NCBI GenBank assembly: GCA_030595585.1
Contig: JAUVCY010000021.1
Location: 1-12,333, forward strand
From: Thermoplasmatota archaeon
GTDB taxonomy: Archaea; Thermoplasmatota; Penumbrarchaeia; Penumbrarchaeales; Penumbrarchaeaceae
Length of the DNA: 12,333 nucleotides
Direction: 5' to 3'
Part shown: in pieces, positions 1-7,809 of the stretch
How the letters are laid out: each line of letters opens with the position of its first letter
How positions within the stretch are numbered: position 1 is the stretch's first letter
Program-made: the position numbers and the translations under genes
Notes under the pieces: model-generated
Seen by the model: only the letters and a program-made list of their open reading frames with translations
What the model was told of the DNA's origin: nothing
Database searches by the model: none

Positions 1-153
1 GTTGAAAGGCTTTTTCCCACGTGGGGGTTCCCCGTGATCTCCTTCCTGGTGGAAGGATTGGGATGGATCGTGGTCATTGGGCTGGTAATATGCCTCTTCG
101 GGCTGATCCTGGGATCTCCGTTCCTGCTGATCAAATATCTAAGGAACAGGTGA
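1..153 (+). CDS. Partial membrane protein, C-terminal end only
   Basis: Frame 1 is open from the first base to a TGA at 151-153, giving the last 50 residues of a protein whose start lies outside the window. It reads VERLFPTWGFPVISFLVEG and then a strongly hydrophobic stretch (about residues 22-44, WIVVIGLVICLFGLILG and on), and ends in a basic tail, KYLRNR. This is the pattern of a final transmembrane helix with a short positively charged cytoplasmic end. Codon choice (CTG, ATC, GTG, AGG) matches the other genes here. It converges on glyS with a 15-bp gap. The family cannot be named from this fragment; a transporter or another integral membrane protein is possible. Confidence 0.6.
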   Translation, partial: VERLFPTWGFPVISFLVEGLGWIVVIGLVICLFGLILGSPFLLIKYLRNR

Positions 154-168
154 TGAGAATAGGTACCA

Positions 169-1944
169 TCACAGGTTTTCAAAGGATACCCTGCCCCGGC
201 AGAGGTCCTCGATGAGATCCACCATCCCCTCAATGGGAACGCGGACCTGCTCCCCGGAATCCCTCTCCCTCACGGTGGCACTTCCATCCTCAACGGATTG
301 ATGGTCGATGGTGATGCAGAAGGGGGTGCCGATCTCGTCCATTCTGGCATATCTCCTGCCTATCGATCCGCTCACGTCGTAGTACGTGTTGAGCCCCCGC
401 CGCCTCAGCCTGTCGTTAAGCGGTGAGGCGAGCTCGGGAAGGTCGTCCTTGTTGAGAAGGGGGAACACACCTGCCTTGACGGGTGCCACCCTTGGGTCCA
501 GCCTGAGGACCCTGTAGGTCCCATCCTCGGATTCTCCCCCCTTTGGGCTGGTATCGGACTCCCGGTAGGCGTGTTCCAGAACGGACACCATCAATCTATC
601 TATGCCGAATGAGGGCTCGATCACGTTGGGGGTGAACGGCTCCACGTGTATGCGCTCCTGACCTTCCACCAGCTCGTAGCAGTTGGATGGTATCTCGACC
701 TCCTTACCCCTCAGCGTCACCGTGATGGGCTCCCTGGATGATATGTGATCCTTCAGGTTCTTCGGGTCAAGGCTCTCCAGAGCCTCGCCCAACGCCTTCG
801 CATCTCCCCTGAAGATCGGCCCCATCTCCTTCATTTTCGGCTGAAGTCTGCTTATCTCCCTGACGATGGGCTCGTCGAACTTCCTCCTGGCCCTCAGGTC
901 CACACCGGAAGCTTTCGCGTGCTGGTTGAGGTCGTATGCGGATCTGTCCGCCACCCCGACCATCTCCACCCACCCGTTGGAGGTGATAACCTCGAGGTCC
1001 CAGCAGTCGCGTGCATAGTGGGCCATCTCGCTTGGTAGGTGTTGCCTGAACCTCATCCCACCGGCAGGGATCCCGATCGACGTGGCAAAGGAGTGGGTGA
1101 CCCCGAGGAAATGGGCGAGCAGTCTGGAGCCGATAATGCCCTCATCGGTCGCCTTTCCCAGGGTGGTATGGATCGTCGATCCCGGGTCGCTGCTTGCAAG
1201 CAGGCCCACCTCCAGGTCCAGGTATCTTCCCGCCCCCTTGAACGACGGATCGTCCGGATCGAAGAAGAACTCACCCTCGGCCATGTGGAACTCCCTGAGC
1301 CTGAGCATGCCCTGTCTTGGAGAGATCTCATTTCTGAACCCTTTTCCGATCTGGGCGACGCCGAATGGCATGCGGTCCCTGTTGTAGCGGTAGAGGGAGT
1401 TGAAGTCCATGAATATGGATTGGGCCGTCTCGGGCCTCAGGTATGCGAGTTTCTCCTTCCCTGGCCCGATGAACGTTGAGAACATCAGGTTGAACTCCTC
1501 CGGGCCCCCAAGCTCGGAGGAACATTCCGGGCACCTTATATCGTTCTCCTTCAGGGCGGCCGCAAGTTCGTCCTTACCAAGCGCATCGGGGTTCTCGATC
1601 AGGTCCTCCAGAAGATGATCGGCCCTGAACGGCAGCAGACAGCTGCTGCATCTAACAAGGAGGTCTGAAAACTTCTCAAGATGTCCCGAGGCAGCGAACA
1701 CGACCTCCGGGTTGATAGATGGACAGTCGACGAGGTGGAAACCCTCCTCCAGAAGGAACTTATCCTTCCAGATACCCTCGATATTCTCACGGATCAATGA
1801 CCCCAGAGGGCCAAGGTCCACGAACCCCGCCACCCCCCCGTAGATCTCGAACGAGGGCCAGAAATATCCCCTTCTCTTGAGGACGGAGTACAGCTCCCCG
1901 ACCTCCAGTTCCTTACTATTGTCGTCAGGTGGCAATTTGAACAC
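169..1944 (-). CDS. glyS: Glycyl-tRNA synthetase, archaeal/eukaryal alpha2 type
   Basis: Class II aminoacyl-tRNA synthetase that charges tRNA-Gly with glycine in the cytoplasm; 591 residues, normal for the archaeal homodimeric type. The N-terminus has the typical LKRRGYFWPSFEIYGG and GFVDLGPLG segments. YLRPETAQ comes before motif 2 (GFRNEISPR, residues 202-210, then REFHMAEGEFF). Motif 3 is the EPSFGIDRLM region, and the last 110 or so residues form the anticodon-binding domain (VAPVKAGVFPL, GSIGRRYARMDEIGTPFC). Four cysteines (C99, C102, C138, C141) in the insertion form a likely zinc ribbon. The start is GTG at 1944: an in-frame TGA lies ten codons upstream and there is no ATG between. The small Cys4 gene ends 27 bp upstream on the same strand, so the two are probably cotranscribed. 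Confidence 0.96.
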   Translation of the reverse strand: MFKLPPDDNSKELEVGELYSVLKRRGYFWPSFEIYGGVAGFVDLGPLGSLIRENIEGIWKDKFLLEEGFHLVDCPSINPEVVFAASGHLEKFSDLLVRCSSCLLPFRADHLLEDLIENPDALGKDELAAALKENDIRCPECSSELGGPEEFNLMFSTFIGPGKEKLAYLRPETAQSIFMDFNSLYRYNRDRMPFGVAQIGKGFRNEISPRQGMLRLREFHMAEGEFFFDPDDPSFKGAGRYLDLEVGLLASSDPGSTIHTTLGKATDEGIIGSRLLAHFLGVTHSFATSIGIPAGGMRFRQHLPSEMAHYARDCWDLEVITSNGWVEMVGVADRSAYDLNQHAKASGVDLRARRKFDEPIVREISRLQPKMKEMGPIFRGDAKALGEALESLDPKNLKDHISSREPITVTLRGKEVEIPSNCYELVEGQERIHVEPFTPNVIEPSFGIDRLMVSVLEHAYRESDTSPKGGESEDGTYRVLRLDPRVAPVKAGVFPLLNKDDLPELASPLNDRLRRRGLNTYYDVSGSIGRRYARMDEIGTPFCITIDHQSVEDGSATVRERDSGEQVRVPIEGMVDLIEDLCRGRVSFENL

Positions 1945-1971
1945 TCCCCGCAGCAGGCCAGGGCGCCTTGA

Positions 1972-2157
1972 TCATTTCATCATCTCGATGATAGCATCCT
2001 TCTGTATCTGAAGTTTCTCCTTTCTCTTGAGATGGAAGCACCCATTGCATCCCGTGATCTTCTTGTCCTTGCATTTTGCGCAGGTGCGGTTCTCCTGGTC
2101 CAGCAGGTGGTTGATCCTCGATTTCTCCTTCCTGATGCTATCCTTGCTCTGAGTCAT
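1972..2157 (-). CDS. Small four-cysteine (CxxC-x7-CxxC) protein, unknown function
   Basis: A 61-residue, very basic protein with an ATG start at 2157. The centre holds C26-x2-C29 and C37-x2-C40, a compact zinc-knuckle-like arrangement, flanked by lysine/arginine/glutamate-rich helical segments (SIRKEKSRINHLLDQEN before; HLKRKEKLQIQKDAIIEMM after). I do not recognise the family. The paired cysteines, the 27-bp spacing to glyS and the TATA-like sequence about 35 bp upstream of its ATG support a real gene. The charge and the zinc site would suit a nucleic-acid or ribosome-associated role, but that is inference. No strong Shine-Dalgarno is visible, so the leader may be short. Confidence 0.65.
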   Translation of the reverse strand: MTQSKDSIRKEKSRINHLLDQENRTCAKCKDKKITGCNGCFHLKRKEKLQIQKDAIIEMMK

Positions 2158-2182
2158 GATGTTCCCGGTGACCTAAAGTCGG

Positions 2183-2200
2183 CAATTGATAATAATCTTT
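2183..2200 (-). promoter_or_regulatory. Putative TATA-box promoter of the Cys4-glyS unit
   Basis: Read on the minus strand, the sequence is AAAGATTATTATCAATTG. The A/T-rich core is about 35 bp upstream of the ATG at 2157, which allows a transcript start about 25 bp downstream of the TATA and a leader of roughly 10 nt. It lies between the arms of an inverted repeat (ACCTAAAG at 2171-2178 and CTTTAGGT at 2197-2204) that could serve as an operator. Assigned by position and composition only. Confidence 0.35.
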
Positions 2201-2326
2201 AGGTAAATTCAATATCTGGTCGATGAGGGCAACCATGTGGATATCGGGTCCGGGGTGCCATACCATCAACACGATGCTCCCGTTTCTCACAACAAAAGCT
2301 GTTACAACACGTCTCATGAATAAATC

Positions 2327-2340
2327 GTTTATTTATAAAG
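2327..2340 (+). promoter_or_regulatory. Putative TATA-box promoter of the J-domain membrane protein gene
   Basis: GTTTATTTATAAAG is a good match to an archaeal TATA element, and A-rich sequence upstream could act as BRE. The core is about 49 bp before the ATG at 2382, leaving room for a leader of about 20 nt with the purine-rich AGGGGGG before the start. Confidence 0.45.
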
Positions 2341-2381
2341 AGTGGGAAAATTAATACATAGATCACAGGGGGGCTCAATTG

Positions 2382-4643
2382 ATGAATAATGTGAAAGGGC
2401 CTGAATGGCCCGTGTCGATCATGGTCATGATGCTGTTTATCTTGATATATCCACTTTCAGGAGAAGGGCTTGCTGACGATGGAACGTATCACGATCCGGT
2501 GGTGGTCTTACTCGATGAGAAAATGGCAGATCAGATCGATGAGAATGGGACGATCGGTGGGTCCTTCGACATATACTGGTTTGCAGATGACCTTCAGGAT
2601 GGGTCCGATATCTGGATCGAGCTGAACTACCGCAATGATGACCTGGTTTGGAGGGCGATCGCGAAGGATCAACCGAACGATGGACATTATCGCTGGAACA
2701 CCACGGTTGGTGATGTTCCGGATGGCAACGGCTATTCGCTCAAGGCGACAGCTTACGATCAAGATCAAAATTACCAGGAAGCCTATTCCGAGCTGCTCTT
2801 CAGCGTGGAAAACCCCGACTCACCTACCCTATCCTCAATATCCATCCACGAGGGGGTGACCGTTTCCGGGGTACTGAACATAACCTGGACCTGTTTCGAC
2901 CCTGACCCCCAGGATAACCTGAACTGCGAGATATCTATCTGCTCCAATTTCCTGGATGAGTTCTCGCCCCTCTGCGTGCAAGATGGATACAAGGACCATT
3001 ATCTACTGGATACTATCGACCTTACCAATGCCGAAGGGTACCGTGTGAGGTTGGTGGTGACCGACGGGACGGGGTTATCCGCGGAATTGATCTCCGGGGC
3101 CTTCGCGATCAGGAATGCGGAGGATATCAGCTGTTCGCTGAGTTCTCCACAGGGGGGAGAGGTGGTTGAAAGGAGCGTGCCTATCATCTGGGATTGTGAT
3201 GCCCAGGGTGAGGTCGGAGAGAAGCTCAGGGTGAATATTCACAGCTTGCAGGAGGGTAAGAGCCAATGGGAGATCGTTATGGAGGCCTTGCCGTTGAGTG
3301 GGTCATATCAATGGAATGTGTTGGACCTTGATGACGGTGAATACAGGCTCAGGGTCGATGTCTGCGATGAGGAGGATACGGTCCTGAACAGGACATACCT
3401 GGACCTCATTATATTCAACCCCGACCCTCCAGAGCTAACCCCACTGTTCTGGGCGTCGGAAACGGTCACCTTTACGGCATACTATTCCGTAAAGGCCGTC
3501 GATCCCGATGCGGGTGAAACCGCGTTACTGAGAGTATCATATCTGCTCTCCTCGGATGGGGTCAACTGGGAGCTTATTTCATCGAAATTGAACGCGACGG
3601 GCACTTTCATATTTGACTGCTCGGAATATCTCGAAGGAAGATATCTGGTCAAGGCAAGGGTGATCGACCCCACGGTGACCTACCTGGTAACCGAGCTTAT
3701 CTTTGAGCCGTTGATCATCGAACGCCCTGACAGCCCCACCGTGGAGTTCATCGCCCCTCCCGCCGACGACACTCCAGTTAGTGGCGATCTACGGCTGGAT
3801 TGGATGGGGAACGATAGGGATGGGGACGATCTGACATATTCTCTTTTCATTCGAAGAGCGGGTGAGGGGTGGATCGAGATCGAGGGCGATCTCCTGCCCT
3901 CGTGTACGAACTATACCATAGATACTTCCCTGCTCTCTCCAGGGAATTACGAGGTGATGGTGGTTGCAGAGGACTCCTCTCCACATCATCTGTCGCAAAC
4001 TGATACCACCGGGGCCTTTTATGTTGTCAATGACGTGGTGGCCAAGGAGGGATCCGAATCCTCTTCCCTGTGGGGGGCCCTGTTGATCGTCGCCGCACTG
4101 ATATCAGCACTCATCGGGGTGATGATCTCGTATATACTGATACGCAGGGACAGGAGTGTGGGCTCGATGGATAAGCTCCCATCGAATGAACAACACCTTG
4201 AAGGGCCTGCCCAGGACGACGGATCGGAAGGGGGGGGTGTTGAAAAGGGCAGGCGCGACGAGGAGGTAAGGAAGATGTACGATGATATCGTCGGCCTGTT
4301 CGGGAGAAGAGGGGAAAATGGCTCCGAAAGTGAGGACGGCACCAGGGTCGATGACCTTGAGCTTCTATTCTGCGGCTTCGACGATAACGATCTGCAGTCA
4401 TATCGTGTACTGGGGTTGGAGATGAATGCCAGGCCAGAGGAGATCGAGGAGGCGTACCGGAGATTGATAAAAAGATTCCATCCGGACAAGGTCTCCGATG
4501 ATACGCCAACACTGAAGAGGAGATCGATGGCCCTGGCCGCAAGATTGAACAGGGCAAAAGATATCCTCACAAAACCCGAATCAAGGGCTATGCTGGACAG
4601 CAAGATCAGAGAGATGGAGAGTGAGTTTTTCAGGAAGTATTGA
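2382..4643 (+). CDS. Single-pass membrane protein: five Ig-like ectodomains plus cytoplasmic DnaJ domain
   Basis: 753 residues from ATG 2382; a TTG directly before it is less likely. Residues about 10-32 are a signal or anchor helix (VSIMVMMLFILIYPLSG). Five beta-rich Ig/FN3-like units follow at about 38-145, 147-241, 248-343, 348-447 and 451-547, with recurring features such as NITWTCFDPDP, YQWN-LDDGEYRLRV and DWMGNDRDGDD-YSLFI. A transmembrane helix spans about 564-588 (WGALLIVAALISALIGVMIS), followed by RRDR as a positive-inside stop. After an acidic, charged linker (589-670) comes a J-domain (671-753): YRVLGLEMNARPEEIEEAYR, then KRFHPDKV with the HPD triad at 700-702. A J-domain stimulates Hsp70 (DnaK) ATPase, so the protein may recruit DnaK to the inner membrane face. 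What the ectodomains bind is unknown. It ends 8 bp from the convergent C25 peptidase gene. Confidence 0.88.
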   Translation: MNNVKGPEWPVSIMVMMLFILIYPLSGEGLADDGTYHDPVVVLLDEKMADQIDENGTIGGSFDIYWFADDLQDGSDIWIELNYRNDDLVWRAIAKDQPNDGHYRWNTTVGDVPDGNGYSLKATAYDQDQNYQEAYSELLFSVENPDSPTLSSISIHEGVTVSGVLNITWTCFDPDPQDNLNCEISICSNFLDEFSPLCVQDGYKDHYLLDTIDLTNAEGYRVRLVVTDGTGLSAELISGAFAIRNAEDISCSLSSPQGGEVVERSVPIIWDCDAQGEVGEKLRVNIHSLQEGKSQWEIVMEALPLSGSYQWNVLDLDDGEYRLRVDVCDEEDTVLNRTYLDLIIFNPDPPELTPLFWASETVTFTAYYSVKAVDPDAGETALLRVSYLLSSDGVNWELISSKLNATGTFIFDCSEYLEGRYLVKARVIDPTVTYLVTELIFEPLIIERPDSPTVEFIAPPADDTPVSGDLRLDWMGNDRDGDDLTYSLFIRRAGEGWIEIEGDLLPSCTNYTIDTSLLSPGNYEVMVVAEDSSPHHLSQTDTTGAFYVVNDVVAKEGSESSSLWGALLIVAALISALIGVMISYILIRRDRSVGSMDKLPSNEQHLEGPAQDDGSEGGGVEKGRRDEEVRKMYDDIVGLFGRRGENGSESEDGTRVDDLELLFCGFDDNDLQSYRVLGLEMNARPEEIEEAYRRLIKRFHPDKVSDDTPTLKRRSMALAARLNRAKDILTKPESRAMLDSKIREMESEFFRKY

Positions 4644-4651
4644 GGTAGAGC

Positions 4652-6583
4652 TCATCCGACGGGGGTCCAGGCAGGGTCTCCGTAGCAGAGGTATTCCCAC
4701 ATCGCCACCCTGGATTCCAGCCCATACTGGTCGCTCTCATCGATCCCCCACTTGTCTATCATGTCGTTCCTTGCCACCATCAGGAGCTCACCTACCGGCA
4801 TGGGATCCTCGCAGAAATGCTCTGTTATCTTATCTATCAGATACAGCGCACCGGTATCCAGGAGAAGGCCCTGCTCCCCGTCGCCAACCTTGAACAGCCC
4901 ATAGGCCAGTCTGGTGGATCCGAGATAGGCGTTGAGGCCGGCGTGAAGGAAGGAGAGGGATACCATCTCATCAAGTCCGTTCTCCATGTTATCCGTGCGC
5001 CCCGTTAGGCATGCCATGACGGCCGTGAACCCGGGTTTAAGCTTCATGCCGGCCACGAATGCTGCGTCTATGTGGTCGACCCTGTTCGAGTACCATGCAT
5101 AGTGGACGCCGTGCCCGCAGTACATGAGGTAGTTCATCTGGTCCATCACCATGTCCGCAGTCACGTCGTTGAGGAGCATGGATTCCTCCGATGTCACGAA
5201 CATCCCGGCGGAGCCCAGCACCTCATAGTGGTACTTCTTCATGTGTTTGAGCGCTCCGGGAAGGGGAAATGGTTTCGAGGTTCCCACGAACACTCCTGCA
5301 TTCTCCCTCCAGTCGGGAGACAACGTATCATATGCCCTCTGTGCGATATCCTCTCCCCTCTCGAAGTTGAGATCGTTGTACTCCTCCGATCCCAGGGACC
5401 TCACCGCCAGAAGGGATATGTCCGTCAACGACTGGCCCATGAAACGGCCGACTGCGATATCCTGCCTCTCATCGCCCTCGATATCGCCGTAGTAGTAATC
5501 GGAGGCAACGTAGTTGGTATTTGAGAAAAATGGCCCATTGGACCCGGGATCGAAGTACTCGTAATGGAAAGGTATTCCTATCGGGTCCCCCACCAGGCTC
5601 ACGAACCTGGGGGTCATTGGCCCATATCGGTCCATGCAGTCGATAAGGCGGTAGATCTCCTCCTTTGCCGATGAGGCGTATCCATTGGCAACCTCGGCGC
5701 TGGCCCCCATCTGGTTGTAGTTCTCTAGGTCATCGTGATCCAGCCCCAGCTCATCCTCACCGTATCCATCGACGAATCCTATCACGGCTTTTCTGTAGGC
5801 TGCAACCTGCCCTGCAACCATTGATGTTGAGGTGATGGGGAGGTGGCCTGGCACCCCCCAGGTGTTCTCCACATCGGCTGGGTTGGTCAGGAGGATATAA
5901 TCGGTCTGGTCCCCGTTGACCATAAGCGCCCAGCAGAAGAAAGCGTTAATGTCAACCACATCCTCCGCAAGCAGCCTCATGGATGGGACGGAGGGCTTTG
6001 GGGCATCTTCAAGAACGATGGCATATCTGCAATCCAGGTCCTCCATCAGGCCGTTGACCTCCTCATCTATCGCTCGGGTGAAGATCATCGGGATATTGAA
6101 ATACGATGCGAGCGGAACACCGCTCAGGCCCGCTGAATAGTTTGAGTATATCATGATGAGGTCGGAACGGCTCCAGCATTTTCTGGCCAGGTCGATCGAG
6201 GCTGCAGATGCGTCGTCCCCATTGATCATCTCCGTGGACCTATCTGTCAGCGAGAGGTATCTGGAGTATGGGCCCGATCTGGCATCGGTGATCAGGAGGG
6301 GATTGTAATGCATGACGGGTCCAATTCGGAAAACAGTGGCTGCACTTGCGGCTATCGATGTCTCGGGCGCCTCCTCATCGCTGCTGTCGAGGACGATGAC
6401 CCTATCTCCGACGAATTCGGTCCTGATGGACACGGCCTCGTTGATACGCTCCATCCACTCCTGTGTGGGAAGTTCCGAAGGGGCCTCCCTATCGGAACGG
6501 AGAAGTACATGAAGTAAGCCCGCACCCAGTATTGTCGCTACGATCAATAGTGGTACGGCGTATTTTCTTTTCAAAGGATCCAC
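4652..6583 (-). CDS. Membrane-anchored C25 (gingipain-type, caspase-fold) cysteine peptidase
   Basis: 643 residues. An N-terminal hydrophobic segment (about 8-28, AVPLLIVATILGAGLLHVLL) after KRK looks like a signal anchor, with the rest outside the cell. Residues about 95-260 form an alpha/beta region (LIMIYSNYSAGLSGVPLASY, TDYILLTNPADVE) loosely like cell-wall-binding type 2 modules seen before archaeal C25 domains. Residues about 325-640 fit gingipain: FVSLVGDP-IP, SDYYYGDIEGDERQDIAVGRF, then the catalytic His in YCGHGVHYAW (H491) and the catalytic Cys in AVMACLTG (C525). The C-terminus ends in GDPAWTPVG, as in other C25 domains. Both catalytic residues are present, so an active endopeptidase is expected; its substrate is unknown. 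The start is GTG at 6583, with almost no leader after its TATA-like box. No second membrane segment is seen. Confidence 0.85.
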   Translation of the reverse strand: MDPLKRKYAVPLLIVATILGAGLLHVLLRSDREAPSELPTQEWMERINEAVSIRTEFVGDRVIVLDSSDEEAPETSIAASAATVFRIGPVMHYNPLLITDARSGPYSRYLSLTDRSTEMINGDDASAASIDLARKCWSRSDLIMIYSNYSAGLSGVPLASYFNIPMIFTRAIDEEVNGLMEDLDCRYAIVLEDAPKPSVPSMRLLAEDVVDINAFFCWALMVNGDQTDYILLTNPADVENTWGVPGHLPITSTSMVAGQVAAYRKAVIGFVDGYGEDELGLDHDDLENYNQMGASAEVANGYASSAKEEIYRLIDCMDRYGPMTPRFVSLVGDPIGIPFHYEYFDPGSNGPFFSNTNYVASDYYYGDIEGDERQDIAVGRFMGQSLTDISLLAVRSLGSEEYNDLNFERGEDIAQRAYDTLSPDWRENAGVFVGTSKPFPLPGALKHMKKYHYEVLGSAGMFVTSEESMLLNDVTADMVMDQMNYLMYCGHGVHYAWYSNRVDHIDAAFVAGMKLKPGFTAVMACLTGRTDNMENGLDEMVSLSFLHAGLNAYLGSTRLAYGLFKVGDGEQGLLLDTGALYLIDKITEHFCEDPMPVGELLMVARNDMIDKWGIDESDQYGLESRVAMWEYLCYGDPAWTPVG

Positions 6584-6604
6584 CCTGTCAGACGATGAGA
6601 TATA

Positions 6605-6618
6605 TCGGATAAAAGGTT
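6605..6618 (-). promoter_or_regulatory. Putative TATA-box promoter of the C25 peptidase gene
   Basis: On the minus strand the sequence reads AACCTTTTATCC. Its core is about 29 bp upstream of the GTG at 6583, the distance expected for a leaderless archaeal transcript, and there is no Shine-Dalgarno at a useful spacing. It lies in the 62-bp gap after the aTrm56-HD gene, so the peptidase gene may be transcribed on its own. Confidence 0.4.
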
Positions 6619-6645
6619 AATAGGTTTTCATTCGATGTGAGCATA

Positions 6646-7797
6646 TCATCCATCGACCAGGGGGTCGAGATCTATCGATAGATGGTCCTCGAGCTCGGCG
6701 TGAAGGGCGATGATCCTCTCCATCCCCTTTTCAGCCCCTTCCTTCTCAAGTCTCTGCAGGGCCCTGTCGAGGGATCTTCTCCTGAGGTTCCCCACGAGGG
6801 TGTCCGCGTGGGATACCAGCTTCTCCTCCCAGGTGAGCGGGATCAGGTCCACCTCCGGAAGGCCCAGTTCAACGGCTTCGGATGCAGGAAGCCCACCCCC
6901 CACGTGGTTTCGGATCATTGCGACCACGTCCGGATGAAGGCCTATCATCACGGCCAGTTCGGCGCCTATGACCGCATGCCTGATAGAGTGCGTTCTCGAC
7001 CTCCCCAGGTCGTGCAGGAGCAGACCTGCCGAAAGCCTGGCGATATCGATATCCTTTACGGCTGTGCCTGTCACCTTCTCGGAGCGGCGAACCATCTCCA
7101 TGCCGAGGTCATACACCACCCTCGAGTGTTTGATAACCACGGTGGAGCAGCCTGCGGATGACAATATCTCCAGACACTCATCGGGATCTGGCACCTCGTT
7201 CCACCTCCTGTCCATCAATCCATTCCTTTTTGGGTCCAAAGTGACATCATTACCCTGTTTCACCGTCTTGCCCCTGCCGTCCGGCAGGATGCTGATCTCC
7301 CCTCCGGGAAAGTCCATTTCGAACTGAGCCCCCCTGAAATACCTGTCAAGGAAGATCGCAAGGGCCGATACCTCGGAGTGGGGTTGATTGGATACGCTCA
7401 CGTTGAAGTGGGCCAGGTCGAAAACCTCCCTGGGAACCTTCTCCGATCCAATGATGATAAGCAGGTCCTCTCCCTCGGGAATATCCTCGATGACCCTGTC
7501 CACCTTCTCCCCATACATTGTAAGATGGACGATCGTGCCCCTGAAATGGTTCATGATGGACCGGGGGGATATGCCGGTGTTGATGCTGAAATCGCCGCCG
7601 AACTGATCGTTGACGCTGGCAATGGTCTGCTCCAGTCTGATATCTTTTGTATCCACGTGGATCCCGGAGGCCCCGAAGGCCCTGGAAACCAATGCAACGT
7701 GCGTGGTGATCCTCTTATCCCGATCAGGTCTGTGGCCCAGCCTGAGGACCTCGACCCGCGTTCTGTTCGAATTTTGGCTCTCCCTTTCAGCGCCCAC
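6646..7797 (-). CDS. aTrm56-type tRNA (C56-2'-O)-methyltransferase fused to an HD-domain hydrolase
   Basis: 383 residues from GTG 7797. The N-terminal half matches archaeal Trm56, a SPOUT enzyme that uses SAM to 2'-O-methylate C56 in the tRNA T-loop: EVLRLGHRPDRDKRITTHV near residue 15, GTIVHLTMYGEKV, LLIIIGSEKVPREVFDLAHF, and the knot segment SNQPHSEVSALAIFLDRYF from residue 136. Standalone aTrm56 is about 180-200 residues. After a linker (about 160-215), a complete HD domain follows (about 217-345): HSRVVYDLG, LLLHDLGRSRTHS with the HD pair at 262-263, HAVIGAEL, IRNHVGGGLP and KLVSHADTLVG. It resembles the archaeal predicted HD hydrolase set once defined as TIGR00295. The HD substrate is unknown; a phosphohydrolase or phosphodiesterase is expected. 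The upstream wHTH gene ends 10 bp before this start, so the pair is probably an operon. Confidence 0.87.
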   Translation of the reverse strand: MGAERESQNSNRTRVEVLRLGHRPDRDKRITTHVALVSRAFGASGIHVDTKDIRLEQTIASVNDQFGGDFSINTGISPRSIMNHFRGTIVHLTMYGEKVDRVIEDIPEGEDLLIIIGSEKVPREVFDLAHFNVSVSNQPHSEVSALAIFLDRYFRGAQFEMDFPGGEISILPDGRGKTVKQGNDVTLDPKRNGLMDRRWNEVPDPDECLEILSSAGCSTVVIKHSRVVYDLGMEMVRRSEKVTGTAVKDIDIARLSAGLLLHDLGRSRTHSIRHAVIGAELAVMIGLHPDVVAMIRNHVGGGLPASEAVELGLPEVDLIPLTWEEKLVSHADTLVGNLRRRSLDRALQRLEKEGAEKGMERIIALHAELEDHLSIDLDPLVDG

Positions 7798-7803
7798 TTC
7801 AGG

Positions 7804-7809
7804 CACCTC
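7804..7809 (-). promoter_or_regulatory. Shine-Dalgarno that sets the aTrm56-HD start
   Basis: On the minus strand GAGGTG lies 6 nt before the GTG at 7797 and overlaps the stop codon of the wHTH gene. It is a strong complement to the archaeal 16S rRNA tail. An alternative GTG at 7806 sits inside this motif and is therefore less likely as the start. Confidence 0.55.

Larger units (their letters stand above)
2158..2381. other. Divergent intergenic region, 224 bp
   Basis: AT-rich spacer between the minus-strand Cys4-glyS unit and the plus-strand J-domain gene. It holds TATA-like elements at both ends and an 8-bp inverted repeat (2171-2178 and 2197-2204) over the minus-strand promoter. A 43-codon plus-strand ORF (2223-2354, starting MRATMWISG) lies in the middle. 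It has no ribosome-binding site and runs across the next gene's TATA box, so I do not call it a gene. Confidence 0.6.

Noticed and set aside
745..1479. Long plus-strand ORFs opposite glyS (745-1038 and 1039-1479)
   Set aside because: They are antisense to conserved synthetase motifs and have no domain, ribosome-binding site or promoter of their own.
2223..2354. 43-codon plus-strand ORF in the 2158-2381 spacer
   Set aside because: No ribosome-binding site; it runs across the promoter of the next gene and codes for a peptide without recognisable features.
4019..4603. 194-codon minus-strand ORF opposite the J-domain region
   Set aside because: It lies fully antisense to the transmembrane and J-domain coding sequence, whose plus-strand frame has clear motifs. 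Its serine/leucine/arginine-rich product shows no domain.
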